A stretch of 35,434 bases of DNA from Nonomuraea sp. PA05 (lineage in GTDB: Bacteria; Actinomycetota; Actinomycetes; Streptosporangiales; Streptosporangiaceae), in contig NZ_VSEY01000079.1 of the NCBI RefSeq assembly GCF_008086045.1, positions 1 to 35,434 of the forward strand, given 5' to 3'. The notes below the pieces were generated by a model, which saw only the letters and a list, made by a program, of their open reading frames with translations, was not told the origin of the DNA and did no database searches. Both the position numbers and the translations under genes were made by a program. Of this stretch, positions 7,183-15,387 are shown in pieces (position 1 is the stretch's first letter; every line of letters begins with the position of its first letter).

Positions 7183-10100
7183 ATGGTGGAGTTCCGGATC
7201 TTGGGTTCGGTGGGGGCGGTGCACGACGGCGCCGCGATCGCGCTCGGCGGGCCGCGGCACCGGCGGCTGCTCGCCGTCCTGCTGCTGCATGCGGGGCAGC
7301 CGGTGTCCGTGCCCGCGCTGACCGACGCCCTGTGGGGCGAGCGGCCGCCGCGCAGCGCGGCGGCGATGATCCACGTGCGGGTCTCCGAGCTGCGCAACGC
7401 GCTGCGGGCCGCCGGGCGCGGGGTGCTGACGCACGACGGCGGCTATCTGCTGCGACTCGGTCCGGACGAACTGGACGCCGGCCGCTTCGAACGGCTGGCG
7501 GGGGCGGGGGCCGCCGCGTTGGCCGATGGGGATCCGGCTCGGGCCCGTGCCGCGTTGGAGGCCGGGCTGGCGTTGTGGCGGGGGCCCGCGCTGGCGGAGT
7601 TCGCCGACGAGGCGTTCGCCCGGCCCGACGCCATCCGGCTCGGGGAGCTGCGGCTGCAGGCTGTTGAGCATCGGATCGCGGCCGACCTCGATCTGGGGCG
7701 GCATGGTGAGGTGGTGGCGGAGCTGCGGAAGCTCGTCACCGATCAGCCGCTGCGGGAGCGGTTCTGGGGGCAGCTCATGGTCGCCCTGTATCGGGCGGGG
7801 CGGCAGGGGGAGGCGCTCCAGGCCTATCGGGCGGCTTGGGATCACCTGAGGGATCAGCTCGGGCTTGAGCCGGGGGACACGTTACGGGGGTTGCATCAGG
7901 CGATCCTGACGGGCGACCCGGCGTTGCAGGTCGGTGGCGTGGACGTGGGGACCGTGCCTCAGCCAGGCCATGGGACACCTCCCAAGGCCGGAAGGCCGCG
8001 AGCGAACCCGCGGCCGGTGACCGCCGTTCCCGCGCAGTTACCCGCCGACGTGCCCGCCTTCACCGGCCGCGCCGATCAACTACGCCGGCTCGACGACCTG
8101 CTCCTCCACACCCACGACGACCACACCCCCGACGACCGCACCCCCGACGACCACACCCCCGACGCCCGCCCGGCAGACGCCACGGTCACCGTCGCCGTGC
8201 TCTCCGGCACCGCGGGCGTCGGTAAGACAGCCCTCGCCGTGCACTGGGCGCACCGCTCACGCGACCGGTTCCCCGACGGACACCTGCACGTGGACCTGCG
8301 CGGTCACGACCCCGGCCGGCCCATGGCCGCCACCGACGCCCTGGCCCGCCTCCTGACCGCACTCGGCGTGCGGCCCGCCGACGTCCCCCTCGACATCGAC
8401 GAACGCGCGGCCAGGCTCCGCACCGAGCTGGCGGGCCGCCGCATGCTCGTGATCCTCGACAACGCGTCGTCGGCCGAGCAGGTCCGCCCGCTGCTGCCCG
8501 GCACCGGGCCGTGCGGGGTGCTGGTGACCAGCCGGGACAGCCTGGCGGGGCTGGTCGCGCGGGACGGCGCCCGGCGGGTCGAGGTCGGCCTGCTCCCGCC
8601 CGCCGACGCCCACTCCCTGCTGCGCCGCCTGATCGGCGCCCGCGCCGCCGCCGACCCGACCGCCGTCGCCGCCCTCGCCGCCCGCTGCGCCCGCCTGCCG
8701 CTGGCCCTGCGCATCGCCGCCGAACTGGCCGTCTCCCGCCCGGCGCTGCCACTCCGCGCCCTCGCATCCGAACTCGCCGCCCCCTCCACACCGCCGTCCG
8801 TATCGTCGTCCACGCCGACCGATGCCCGCCCCCGGCTGGAGCTGCTCGACGCGGGTGGCGACCCGCGTACCGCCGTGGCGTCGGTGTTCTCCTGGTCGAT
8901 CAGGCACCTCCCGCTGGCCGCCGCCCGCACGTTCAGGCTGCTGGGCCTGCACCCGGGCGCCGACTTCGACGTGCACGCCGCAGCCGCGCTGACCGGAAGG
9001 GACCTGAAGGGAGCGCGAAGGGCAGTCGAGGCGCTGACCCGCGCCCACCTCCTGCACGAGACCACCCCCGCCAGGTACGGCATGCACGACCTCCTGCGCG
9101 CGTACGCCGTCCGCCTGGTGACGCCGGAGGAGCCGGACGCCGCGCTCGCCCGCCTGTCCGCCTACTACGTGGCCGCCGCCGCGACGGCGATGGACGGCCT
9201 CTACCCGGCCGAGACGCACCGCCGCCCGCCCGCGGAGCCGCAGGACACCCCGCTTCCCAAGCTGGCGGGCACCGACGCGGCCCGCAGGTGGCTGGACGCC
9301 GAGCGGCCGAACCTGGTGGCGGTCGCCGCACACCGTCCCGGGCTGTCGGCCATCATGTACCGCTACCTCGGCGCGGGGCTCACCACCGACGCCCTGGCCC
9401 TGCACTCCCGGGCTCACCAGACGGCGGACGGGACGGGCGACCGGGAGGGGGCGGCCTGGGCGTTGCTGGGGCTGGGGGAGGCGTACCTGGAGATGGGGCA
9501 GCACGACCGCGCGGCCGGGCTCTTCGGGCGGTCGCTGGCGTCGTTCGACGGGACAGGGCAGGGGATCGGCGCGGGCATCGCCATGACCGGCCTCGGCAGG
9601 GTGGAGTTGCGGCAGGGCAACCTGGACGCGGCGCACCGGCACCTCGAAGGCGCCCTGACCCGCTGCCGCAGCGCGGGCGACCCCACCGGGGAGGCGCGGG
9701 TGCTGAACGTCCTCGGCGTCGTGGCGGAACGCCTCGGCCACACGGACCGGGCCATCGGCCATTACCGGAAGGCGCTGGCCCTATTTCAGCGCACGGGCGA
9801 CCTGTCGGGGGAGGCGGCGATCCTGAGCAACCTGAGCATCGCCGAGCAGCACGCCGACCGGCCCGACCGGGCCGTGGGGCACTGTGAGCAGGCGCTGGTG
9901 CTGTTCAGGCGGCTCGGGGACGTGTCGGGTGAGGCGAGCACGCTGGACAACCTGGCGGGTGCGCAGGCCCGCCTCGGCCGGCACGCCGTCGCCGCCGAAC
10001 ACTTCGAACGGGCGTACGCGCTCTATCGGGAGATCGGCGACCGGGAGGGGCAGGCGTGGGCGCTGAACGGGCTCGGCGAGACCGCGCTGGCCACCGGGCG

Positions 10101-10335
10101 TGCGGGTGACGCCGTCGCCTGCCATGAGGCGGCCCTGGCCGTCGCCGCCGAGATCGGGGCGCCCGATCAGCAGGCTCGTGCCCATGCCGGGCTCGGACAC
10201 GGGCACCGGGCGTCCGGACGTCCCGATCTCGCGCGCCACCACTATGAGCGGGCGCTGGGCGGGCGCGCCGACCTCGACCCGGCCACGGCCCGTGACGTGC
10301 GCGCCCAGCTCGCGGCCCTCCCCGGCCCACGATGA
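7183..10335 (+). CDS. AfsR/SARP-type regulator: winged helix-BTAD-NB-ARC-TPR
   Basis: 1050 residues from the ATG at 7183 (GTG at 7186 equally possible; GGGGAG lies just upstream). Residues 1-95 form an OmpR-like DNA-binding domain (VEFRILGSVG, LTDALWGERPPRSAAAMIHVRVSELRNAL), followed by a bacterial transcription activation domain to about 245 (DPARARAALEAGLALWRG; LGLEPGDTLRGLHQAIL). A linker at about 310-332 repeats the tetrapeptide TPDD/DDHT. The ATPase domain has Walker A GTAGVGKT at 342-349 and Walker B LVILD ending at D426. TPR-like repeats occupy roughly 740-1040 (ALLGLGEAYLEMGQHDRAAG and similar). Proteins of this build activate secondary-metabolite or developmental genes; the ATPase/TPR part senses a signal. 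The target is unknown; no core biosynthetic gene adjoins it. Confidence 0.93.
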   Translation: MVEFRILGSVGAVHDGAAIALGGPRHRRLLAVLLLHAGQPVSVPALTDALWGERPPRSAAAMIHVRVSELRNALRAAGRGVLTHDGGYLLRLGPDELDAGRFERLAGAGAAALADGDPARARAALEAGLALWRGPALAEFADEAFARPDAIRLGELRLQAVEHRIAADLDLGRHGEVVAELRKLVTDQPLRERFWGQLMVALYRAGRQGEALQAYRAAWDHLRDQLGLEPGDTLRGLHQAILTGDPALQVGGVDVGTVPQPGHGTPPKAGRPRANPRPVTAVPAQLPADVPAFTGRADQLRRLDDLLLHTHDDHTPDDRTPDDHTPDARPADATVTVAVLSGTAGVGKTALAVHWAHRSRDRFPDGHLHVDLRGHDPGRPMAATDALARLLTALGVRPADVPLDIDERAARLRTELAGRRMLVILDNASSAEQVRPLLPGTGPCGVLVTSRDSLAGLVARDGARRVEVGLLPPADAHSLLRRLIGARAAADPTAVAALAARCARLPLALRIAAELAVSRPALPLRALASELAAPSTPPSVSSSTPTDARPRLELLDAGGDPRTAVASVFSWSIRHLPLAAARTFRLLGLHPGADFDVHAAAALTGRDLKGARRAVEALTRAHLLHETTPARYGMHDLLRAYAVRLVTPEEPDAALARLSAYYVAAAATAMDGLYPAETHRRPPAEPQDTPLPKLAGTDAARRWLDAERPNLVAVAAHRPGLSAIMYRYLGAGLTTDALALHSRAHQTADGTGDREGAAWALLGLGEAYLEMGQHDRAAGLFGRSLASFDGTGQGIGAGIAMTGLGRVELRQGNLDAAHRHLEGALTRCRSAGDPTGEARVLNVLGVVAERLGHTDRAIGHYRKALALFQRTGDLSGEAAILSNLSIAEQHADRPDRAVGHCEQALVLFRRLGDVSGEASTLDNLAGAQARLGRHAVAAEHFERAYALYREIGDREGQAWALNGLGETALATGRAGDAVACHEAALAVAAEIGAPDQQARAHAGLGHGHRASGRPDLARHHYERALGGRADLDPATARDVRAQLAALPGPR

Positions 10336-10383
10336 GCCAGGCCCGCCCCGAGTCCAGGCCCGCCCGCCCGCCATACCCAGGGA

Positions 10384-12468
10384 TCAGGCGCGCGCCCGCC
10401 ACAACAGGTAAACGAAGTACGGCGTCCCGATCAGCGCCGTGACCAGCCCCGCAGGCACCTGCGCCGGCGCGATCACCGTCCGCCCGAGCGTGTCGGCCAG
10501 GCTGACCAGCACCGCCCCGAGCAACGCCGCCACCGGCAACACCCGGGCATGATGCGCCCCCACGAGCGCCCTGGCGGCATGCGGCGCCACCAGCCCCACG
10601 AAGGCGACCACCCCGACCGCGGACACGGCCGTGGAGGTGAGCAGCACGGCCCCACCGAGCGCCCCCAGCCGTACAGGCTCCAGGGGCACACCCAGGATGC
10701 GCGGCGTGTCCTCGTCCAGAGCCAGCAGGTCGAGGTCGCGCCGCAGCCACACCAGCAGCGGCACGACGAGCGCGAGCGCGAGCAGGACGGGCACGAGCTG
10801 CACGGGCACCCGCCCGTAGGTGGAGCCGGAAAGCCAGGTCAGGGCCTTGGCGGTGTTCCACGGGTCGGACAGGACGATGATCAGCACGGTGATGGCGGTG
10901 CAGGCGGCCTGCATGGCGACGCCGATGAGGACGAGCCGGTCGGAGCTGAGCCCGCCGCGCCACGCCAGCCCGTACACGAGCCCGAACGAGACGAGCGCGC
11001 CCGCGCCGGCGGCGGCGGACATCGACCAGATGCCGGCCATCGGCGCCAGCGTGATCAGGGAGACGGCGCCCACGCCGGCGCCGGTGGTGACGCCGAGCAC
11101 GCCGGGTTCGGCGAGCGGGTTGCGGCACACGGCCTGCACGGCCGCGCCGGCCACGGCCAGTGCGGCGCCGGCCAGCACGGCGGCGCCGACGCGGGGCCAC
11201 CGCTGGTCGAGCACGTACGTCAGCGCCCGCCCGCTGCGCCCCTGCAGCCAGTTGGCCACGTCGCCGGTGAGCAGCCACCGGTCGCCGCCGAGCAGCCCGA
11301 GCACGATCGCGCCGGCGAGGAGGGCGGCGCAGATGGCGACCACGGTGAGGAAGGCCGTGCGGGAGCGGGCCCCGCCGGTGCGGACGGCGGGCGGCTTGCG
11401 GGTCGGTCCCGCGTCGCGGTAGCGGCGGGCCAGCCAGATCATCACGGCCGCGCCGATGACGGTGGTGACGACGCCGGGCGGCACCTCCACGCCTGCCTGC
11501 GCGCCGAGCACGGCCCGCAGCAGGATGTCGGAGCCCAGCATGATGAGGACGCCGGCCACCCCGGACAGGGGCAGCAGCATGCGGTGCCGGTGCAGCCCGG
11601 GGATGGACCTGGGCAGCAGCCGCACGACGACCGGCGCGCACAGCCCGACGAACCCGATGGGCCCGGCGATGGTCACGGCCGCCGCCGCCAGCAGCACGGC
11701 CAGCAGGGTGAGCCACAGGCGCAGCCGCCGCACGTTCAGGCCGAGTACGGTGGCGGTGTCGTCGCCGAGGCCGAGGATGTCCAGGCGGGGCCCGGCCACC
11801 ACGGCGGCGGCCAGCGCGATGGCGATGAGCGGGCCGAGCTGGGTGACGGCGTCCAGGTCGCTCTGGACGAGGGAGCCGCTGCCCCAGGCGAACAGCCCGG
11901 TGGTCTCCTGCTCGAACAGGATCATGACGAGGTTCGTCAGCGAGCTGAGTGCCAGGGACGTGGCCGTACCGGCGAGGATCAGCCGGGTGGTGCCGGTGCG
12001 CCCGCCCGCGGACAGGGCCAGCACCAGAGCGGCGGCGCAGAGGCCGCCGACCAGCGCGAGCCCGCCCGACACGGGCACGGGCAGCGCCAGCCCGAACGCG
12101 GCCGCGGTGGCGACCGCCAGGTAGGCGCCCGAGCTGACGGCGAGCGTGTCGGGCGCGGCCATCGCGTTGCGGGCGACGGACTGCAGCAGCGCGCCGGCCA
12201 CGCCCAGCGCGACGCCGACGCACACGCCGGCCAGCAGCCGGGGCAGCCGTGAGGCGATGAGCACGCGGGCGGCCTCGTCGGCGTTGCCCGAGTCGCCGCC
12301 GAACGGCAGGGCCAGCAGGTCGAGCGCGCCGATGGAGGAGGTGCCCTGCGTGAGGTGCACGGCCGCCACCAGGACGGTGGCGCCCAGCGCGAGGAGGAAG
12401 ACCCCGGCGGTGCCCAGCCGCCGCAGCGGCGTGGTGGGCGGCGCCGGGGTCAGGACGTCCGTGCTCAA
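10384..12468 (-). CDS. fused FecCD-type permease of an iron-siderophore ABC importer
   Basis: 694 residues, twice the normal length: two FecCD (BtuC-like) permease domains in one chain, as in FhuB. Repeat 1 (about 1-340) contains LLAGVCVGVALGVAGALLQSVARNAMAAPDTL and GPIGFVGLCAPVVVR; repeat 2 (about 345-694) contains the matching VLAGAALAVAGAAVQAVCRNPLAEPGVLGV and GVVAFVGLVAPHAAR. The doubled core matches the roughly 20-helix channel of siderophore importers. The start is a TTG at 12468 whose TTGA overlaps the TGA stop of the binding-protein gene, a strong sign of translational coupling. With the ATPase and lipoprotein upstream it makes a complete importer. Ligand type (hydroxamate, catecholate or other) cannot be told. 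Confidence 0.93.
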   Translation of the reverse strand: MSTDVLTPAPPTTPLRRLGTAGVFLLALGATVLVAAVHLTQGTSSIGALDLLALPFGGDSGNADEAARVLIASRLPRLLAGVCVGVALGVAGALLQSVARNAMAAPDTLAVSSGAYLAVATAAAFGLALPVPVSGGLALVGGLCAAALVLALSAGGRTGTTRLILAGTATSLALSSLTNLVMILFEQETTGLFAWGSGSLVQSDLDAVTQLGPLIAIALAAAVVAGPRLDILGLGDDTATVLGLNVRRLRLWLTLLAVLLAAAAVTIAGPIGFVGLCAPVVVRLLPRSIPGLHRHRMLLPLSGVAGVLIMLGSDILLRAVLGAQAGVEVPPGVVTTVIGAAVMIWLARRYRDAGPTRKPPAVRTGGARSRTAFLTVVAICAALLAGAIVLGLLGGDRWLLTGDVANWLQGRSGRALTYVLDQRWPRVGAAVLAGAALAVAGAAVQAVCRNPLAEPGVLGVTTGAGVGAVSLITLAPMAGIWSMSAAAGAGALVSFGLVYGLAWRGGLSSDRLVLIGVAMQAACTAITVLIIVLSDPWNTAKALTWLSGSTYGRVPVQLVPVLLALALVVPLLVWLRRDLDLLALDEDTPRILGVPLEPVRLGALGGAVLLTSTAVSAVGVVAFVGLVAPHAARALVGAHHARVLPVAALLGAVLVSLADTLGRTVIAPAQVPAGLVTALIGTPYFVYLLWRARA

Positions 12469-13460
12469 CCGGTGAACGCCTTCACCAGAGCGTCGGCGAA
12501 CTGCTGGCAGGACGCGGGGCCGCCGAAGGTCCAGATCCCGTTGGGCAGTTTGGTGACCTGCTGCTTCTCGACGAACGGCAGCGACTTCCAGATGGCGTTC
12601 TTGTCGAGGCCGTCGGCGAAGACGTCCTCACCGTCGGAGGCGTTGTAGAAGAAGCGGGTCTCGGGGTCCTTGAGCACGGTCAGGCCCTCGACGTCGGTGG
12701 TGCCCAGGCCCCACTCGGCGTCGACCTTGCCCGTCCAGGCGTTCTTGAGGCCGAGCTGGGTGGCCACCTCGGAGACGAGCGCGCCCTTGCCGAACAGGCG
12801 GATGGAGATGGTGCTGCCCTGCTTCCACCCGTCGGCCATGATGAACGGCTTGCCTGCGGCGCCCGCGGCGGCGAGCTTCTCCTTGCCGGCGGCCATCGCG
12901 GCGTCGAAGTCGCTCATCAGCTTGGTGGCGGCGTCGGTCTTGCCAGTGGCCATGGCGATCATGTTGAGGTCGTCGCGCATGCGCTTGAGGTTGTCGGTGG
13001 CGTCGCTGCCCTTGGCCACCATCACGGGCACGAACTTCTCGAGCTGCGTGGCCAGTTCCTCGTCGTCGGACTCCATGATGACCAGGTCGGGGTCGAGGGC
13101 GCTGATGGAGTCGATGCTGGGCTCCTGCCGCATGCCGACGTCCTTGACGGTGGAGTCGAGCTTGGCGGCGGTGTCCCAGGTGGCGTATCCCTTCACGTCG
13201 GCCGCGCCCACGGGCATGACGCCGAGGCTGACCAGCATCTCGGTCTCGCCCCACTCCAGGCTGACGACCCTGGTCGCCGGGCGGTCGAGCTTGACCTCCT
13301 TGCCGCGGGCGTCGGTCAGGGTGACGGGGGTGGCGGTGGCCGACGCCGTGCTGCCGGCGGCGGGGGACTGCGTCGTCACGGGGGCCTCTGTGGTGCCGCA
13401 GGCGGCGAGGACGACGACGGCGGCGAGGGCTGTCAGGGGAGCCGTCAGGGCACTGCGCAT
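12465..13460 (-). CDS. iron-siderophore substrate-binding lipoprotein
   Basis: 331 residues from the ATG at 13460, which has AGGA five bases upstream and gives a compact signal peptide; an ATG at 13475 is less likely. The lipobox VLAAC places the lipidated Cys at residue 21. A Thr/Ala/Ser-rich tether follows, then VTLTDARGKEVKLDRPATRVVSLEW, the hallmark opening of FecB/FepB periplasmic-binding-protein-2 domains. ISALDPDLVIM and the later FVEKQQVTKLPNGIWTFGGP fit the same family. It captures ferri-siderophore outside the membrane and hands it to the permease encoded immediately downstream with a 4-base overlap. Regulation should follow the iron box upstream of the ATPase gene. Confidence 0.93.
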   Translation of the reverse strand: MRSALTAPLTALAAVVVLAACGTTEAPVTTQSPAAGSTASATATPVTLTDARGKEVKLDRPATRVVSLEWGETEMLVSLGVMPVGAADVKGYATWDTAAKLDSTVKDVGMRQEPSIDSISALDPDLVIMESDDEELATQLEKFVPVMVAKGSDATDNLKRMRDDLNMIAMATGKTDAATKLMSDFDAAMAAGKEKLAAAGAAGKPFIMADGWKQGSTISIRLFGKGALVSEVATQLGLKNAWTGKVDAEWGLGTTDVEGLTVLKDPETRFFYNASDGEDVFADGLDKNAIWKSLPFVEKQQVTKLPNGIWTFGGPASCQQFADALVKAFTG

Positions 13461-13497
13461 GGTTGTTCCTGTCATGTGGTTGCTGGGACGGGGCTGG

Positions 13498-14316
13498 TCA
13501 GGTGGCTGCTTGGACGGTTCTGGTGTGGCGGCCGATGGGCCGGGTGGTCACGGTGCCGGTCCTCGGGTCGTGGCTGACCTCGATGCGGATGCCGTAGGTG
13601 TCGGTGAGGAGCTCCTCGGTGAGGACCTCGGCGGGCGGGCCGTCCGCGCGGATGCGGCCCCGGTGCAGGAGCACGACGTGGTCGGCGATCTCGGCCGCCT
13701 GGTTGAGGTCGTGCAGGACGACGCCGATCGCCACGTTGTGCTCGTCGGCCAGGTCGCGGACGAGGTCGAGCAGCTCGACCTGGTAGCGCAGGTCGAGGAA
13801 CGTGGTGGGCTCGTCCAGCAGCAGGACGCCGGTGTCCTGGGCCAGGCAGGTGGCGAGCCAGACGCGCTGCAGCTCGCCGCCGGACAGCTCGTCCACCGGC
13901 CGCTCGGCCATCTGGCTCACGCCGGTGAGGTCCATGGCCCGCTCGACGGCGGCGGTCCCGTCGGGGTCCGCTGCCCGCCAGCGCCGCCGGTAGGGGTGGC
14001 GACCGTAGCCGACGACGTCGCGCACGCACACGCCGCCGGGGGTGGGGCGGCTCTGCGCGAGCAGCGTCACCCGGCAGGCGAAGTCGCGCGCGGACAGCGC
14101 CAGCGCGTCGGTGCCGTCACCCAACGTCACGGCGCCGCTGTCGGGGCGGTGCAGCCTGGACAGCGCGCGCAGCAGCGTGGACTTCCCGCTGCCGTTGGGG
14201 CCTACCAGGGCGGTCACGTGGCCCGGCCGCAGGGTGATGCGACCGTCCTCGACCACGGGGGTGCCGTGGTAGCTGAGGCGAAGCTCCGCGCCGCGGAGAG
14301 AGATCTCCTCGGTCAT
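13498..14316 (-). CDS. ATPase of an iron-siderophore ABC importer (FepC/FecE-like)
   Basis: 272 residues. Walker A GPNGSGKST lies near residue 40, the Q-loop in TLLAQSR, the signature LSGGELQR near 143, Walker B VLLLDEPT and the H-loop in VLHDLNQAAEIADHVVLLHRGRI. The last part, plus the adjacent binding protein and fused permease, identifies the FepC/FhuC type. It energises import of ferri-siderophore at the inner membrane. It is the first gene of the minus-strand operon ATPase - lipoprotein - permease. The palindromic iron box ends only 7 bases before the ATG at 14316 and no ribosome-binding site is seen, so the message may be leaderless or start close to the ATG. Confidence 0.94.
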   Translation of the reverse strand: MTEEISLRGAELRLSYHGTPVVEDGRITLRPGHVTALVGPNGSGKSTLLRALSRLHRPDSGAVTLGDGTDALALSARDFACRVTLLAQSRPTPGGVCVRDVVGYGRHPYRRRWRAADPDGTAAVERAMDLTGVSQMAERPVDELSGGELQRVWLATCLAQDTGVLLLDEPTTFLDLRYQVELLDLVRDLADEHNVAIGVVLHDLNQAAEIADHVVLLHRGRIRADGPPAEVLTEELLTDTYGIRIEVSHDPRTGTVTTRPIGRHTRTVQAAT

Positions 14317-14322
14317 GGGCCT

Positions 14323-14339
14323 AAGGTTAGGCTAACCTT
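14323..14339. promoter_or_regulatory. iron box for a DmdR/IdeR (DtxR-family) repressor
   Basis: AAGGTTAGGCTAACCTT is a perfect 8+1+8 palindrome and matches the core of the actinobacterial iron box TTAGGTTAGGCTAACCTAA. A further half-like motif, GCTAAGG, follows at 14340-14346. It sits at the start of the importer operon, so the operon should be silent in iron-replete cells. Confidence 0.9.
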
Positions 14340-14377
14340 GCTAAGGATGCCATGCCGGGGTGGGTCACACCTTGTGA

Positions 14378-15079
14378 TCAGTCGCTGTACAGCAGCGACA
14401 GCGGCTCCGCCGGAGCCGGATCGGCCAGCCGGGTCGCCGTCCGCCCGACGTAGCGGACCAGCGACCGCGACAGGTGCGGCTGGTCGAAGTAGCCCAGCCG
14501 GTGGATCACGTCGTGCGCGGGCACACCGTCCCTGATCAGCGCCACCGCCTGTCGCGCGCGGCCGATCCGCTGGACGGCCCCCTGGGTGAGCCCGGTCGCC
14601 GCCACGAACCGCCGCTGCACCGTACGCTCCGACACGCCCGCCGGCCTGCCGCCGAGCACCGCGGCCACCACCGGATCGAGAACCAGGATCTCCTCACGCA
14701 CCAGCCGCCGCACGAACGCCTCCGCGTCGTCGTAGCCGGGCAACCGCCAGGCGGACCCCTTCAGATGGAACGACCTGCGCGTCGCGTCCGGAATCTCCAG
14801 ATTGCCGTCCACCAGCCGCTCCATCGGGAAGTGCGGCATCGAGGTGCCGACCGCGAAGCTGATGCCGAAGAACGTGGCGTACTCGGGCACCGGCGCCGGG
14901 CTCGCCTTCGTCTCGGGCCCCTGCACGGCCGCGCTCACCCGCCCGCCGTGCTCCCAGAACACCAGGTCCCAGGTCGCCGAGGCCACCGACGTCATGCGGC
15001 CGACGTCGTCACTGCGGCTGCGCCACACCCGCTGGACGTACGGCGAGTCGGACGGCCTGCTCTCGACCTCCAAGCCCAT
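14378..15079 (-). CDS. AraC-family transcriptional regulator
   Basis: 233 residues. The C-terminal half holds the double helix-turn-helix: GVSERTVQRRFVAATGLTQG (first HTH, about 148-167) and DVIHRLGYFDQPHLSRSLVRYVGRTA (second HTH plus signature, about 190-216). The N-terminal half (YVQRVWRSRSDDVGRMTSVAS, then PVPEYATFFGISFAVGTSM) resembles the DUF6597 sensing domain found in many actinomycete AraC proteins. GTGAGGGG lies about 7 bases before the ATG at 15079. It is upstream of the iron importer on the same strand, but the iron box lies between, so co-regulation is uncertain. It is divergent from the GH51 gene and could respond to a sugar instead. Confidence 0.88.
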   Translation of the reverse strand: MGLEVESRPSDSPYVQRVWRSRSDDVGRMTSVASATWDLVFWEHGGRVSAAVQGPETKASPAPVPEYATFFGISFAVGTSMPHFPMERLVDGNLEIPDATRRSFHLKGSAWRLPGYDDAEAFVRRLVREEILVLDPVVAAVLGGRPAGVSERTVQRRFVAATGLTQGAVQRIGRARQAVALIRDGVPAHDVIHRLGYFDQPHLSRSLVRYVGRTATRLADPAPAEPLSLLYSD

Positions 15080-15317
15080 CGCGGCCCCTCACTGGAAGCT
15101 CCACTGCGGTTCCACAGGATCGCACACACCTGGCCGGCCGGGTCTCTCAAAGGCCGAAGGCGCCGCCCTCGGCCAGGATGACCAGGCCGAGCCCGATCAG
15201 GACCTCCGGCCCGCCCGCGCTCCCGGCCACCGGGTCGTCGCCGTCGTGGCGGTCGCGCCGCGCCGCCCGGCGGCCTGCCCGATGACGCCCTCCGATCTGT
15301 CTTGGTGACCTCAACCC

Positions 15318-15345
15318 TTGACAGCACCATATGTATCGATAAAGT
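15318..15345 (+). promoter_or_regulatory. promoter of the arabinofuranosidase gene with palindromic spacer
   Basis: TTGACA (15318-15323), a 16-base spacer and TAAAGT (15340-15345) match a housekeeping promoter. The 8-bp palindrome TATCGATA (15334-15341) overlaps the -10 element and could be a repressor site. The rest of the 308-base gap from 15080 shows no supportable gene. Confidence 0.6.
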
Positions 15346-15387
15346 AACCGCGTCCTTTTCGCCCTTGGAACGAGAAACGGTGCCCTG

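Noticed and set aside
15080..15387. Small minus-strand protein ending with a hydrophobic stretch
   Set aside because: It would overlap the arabinofuranosidase start and promoter, has no ribosome-binding site and no recognisable domain.
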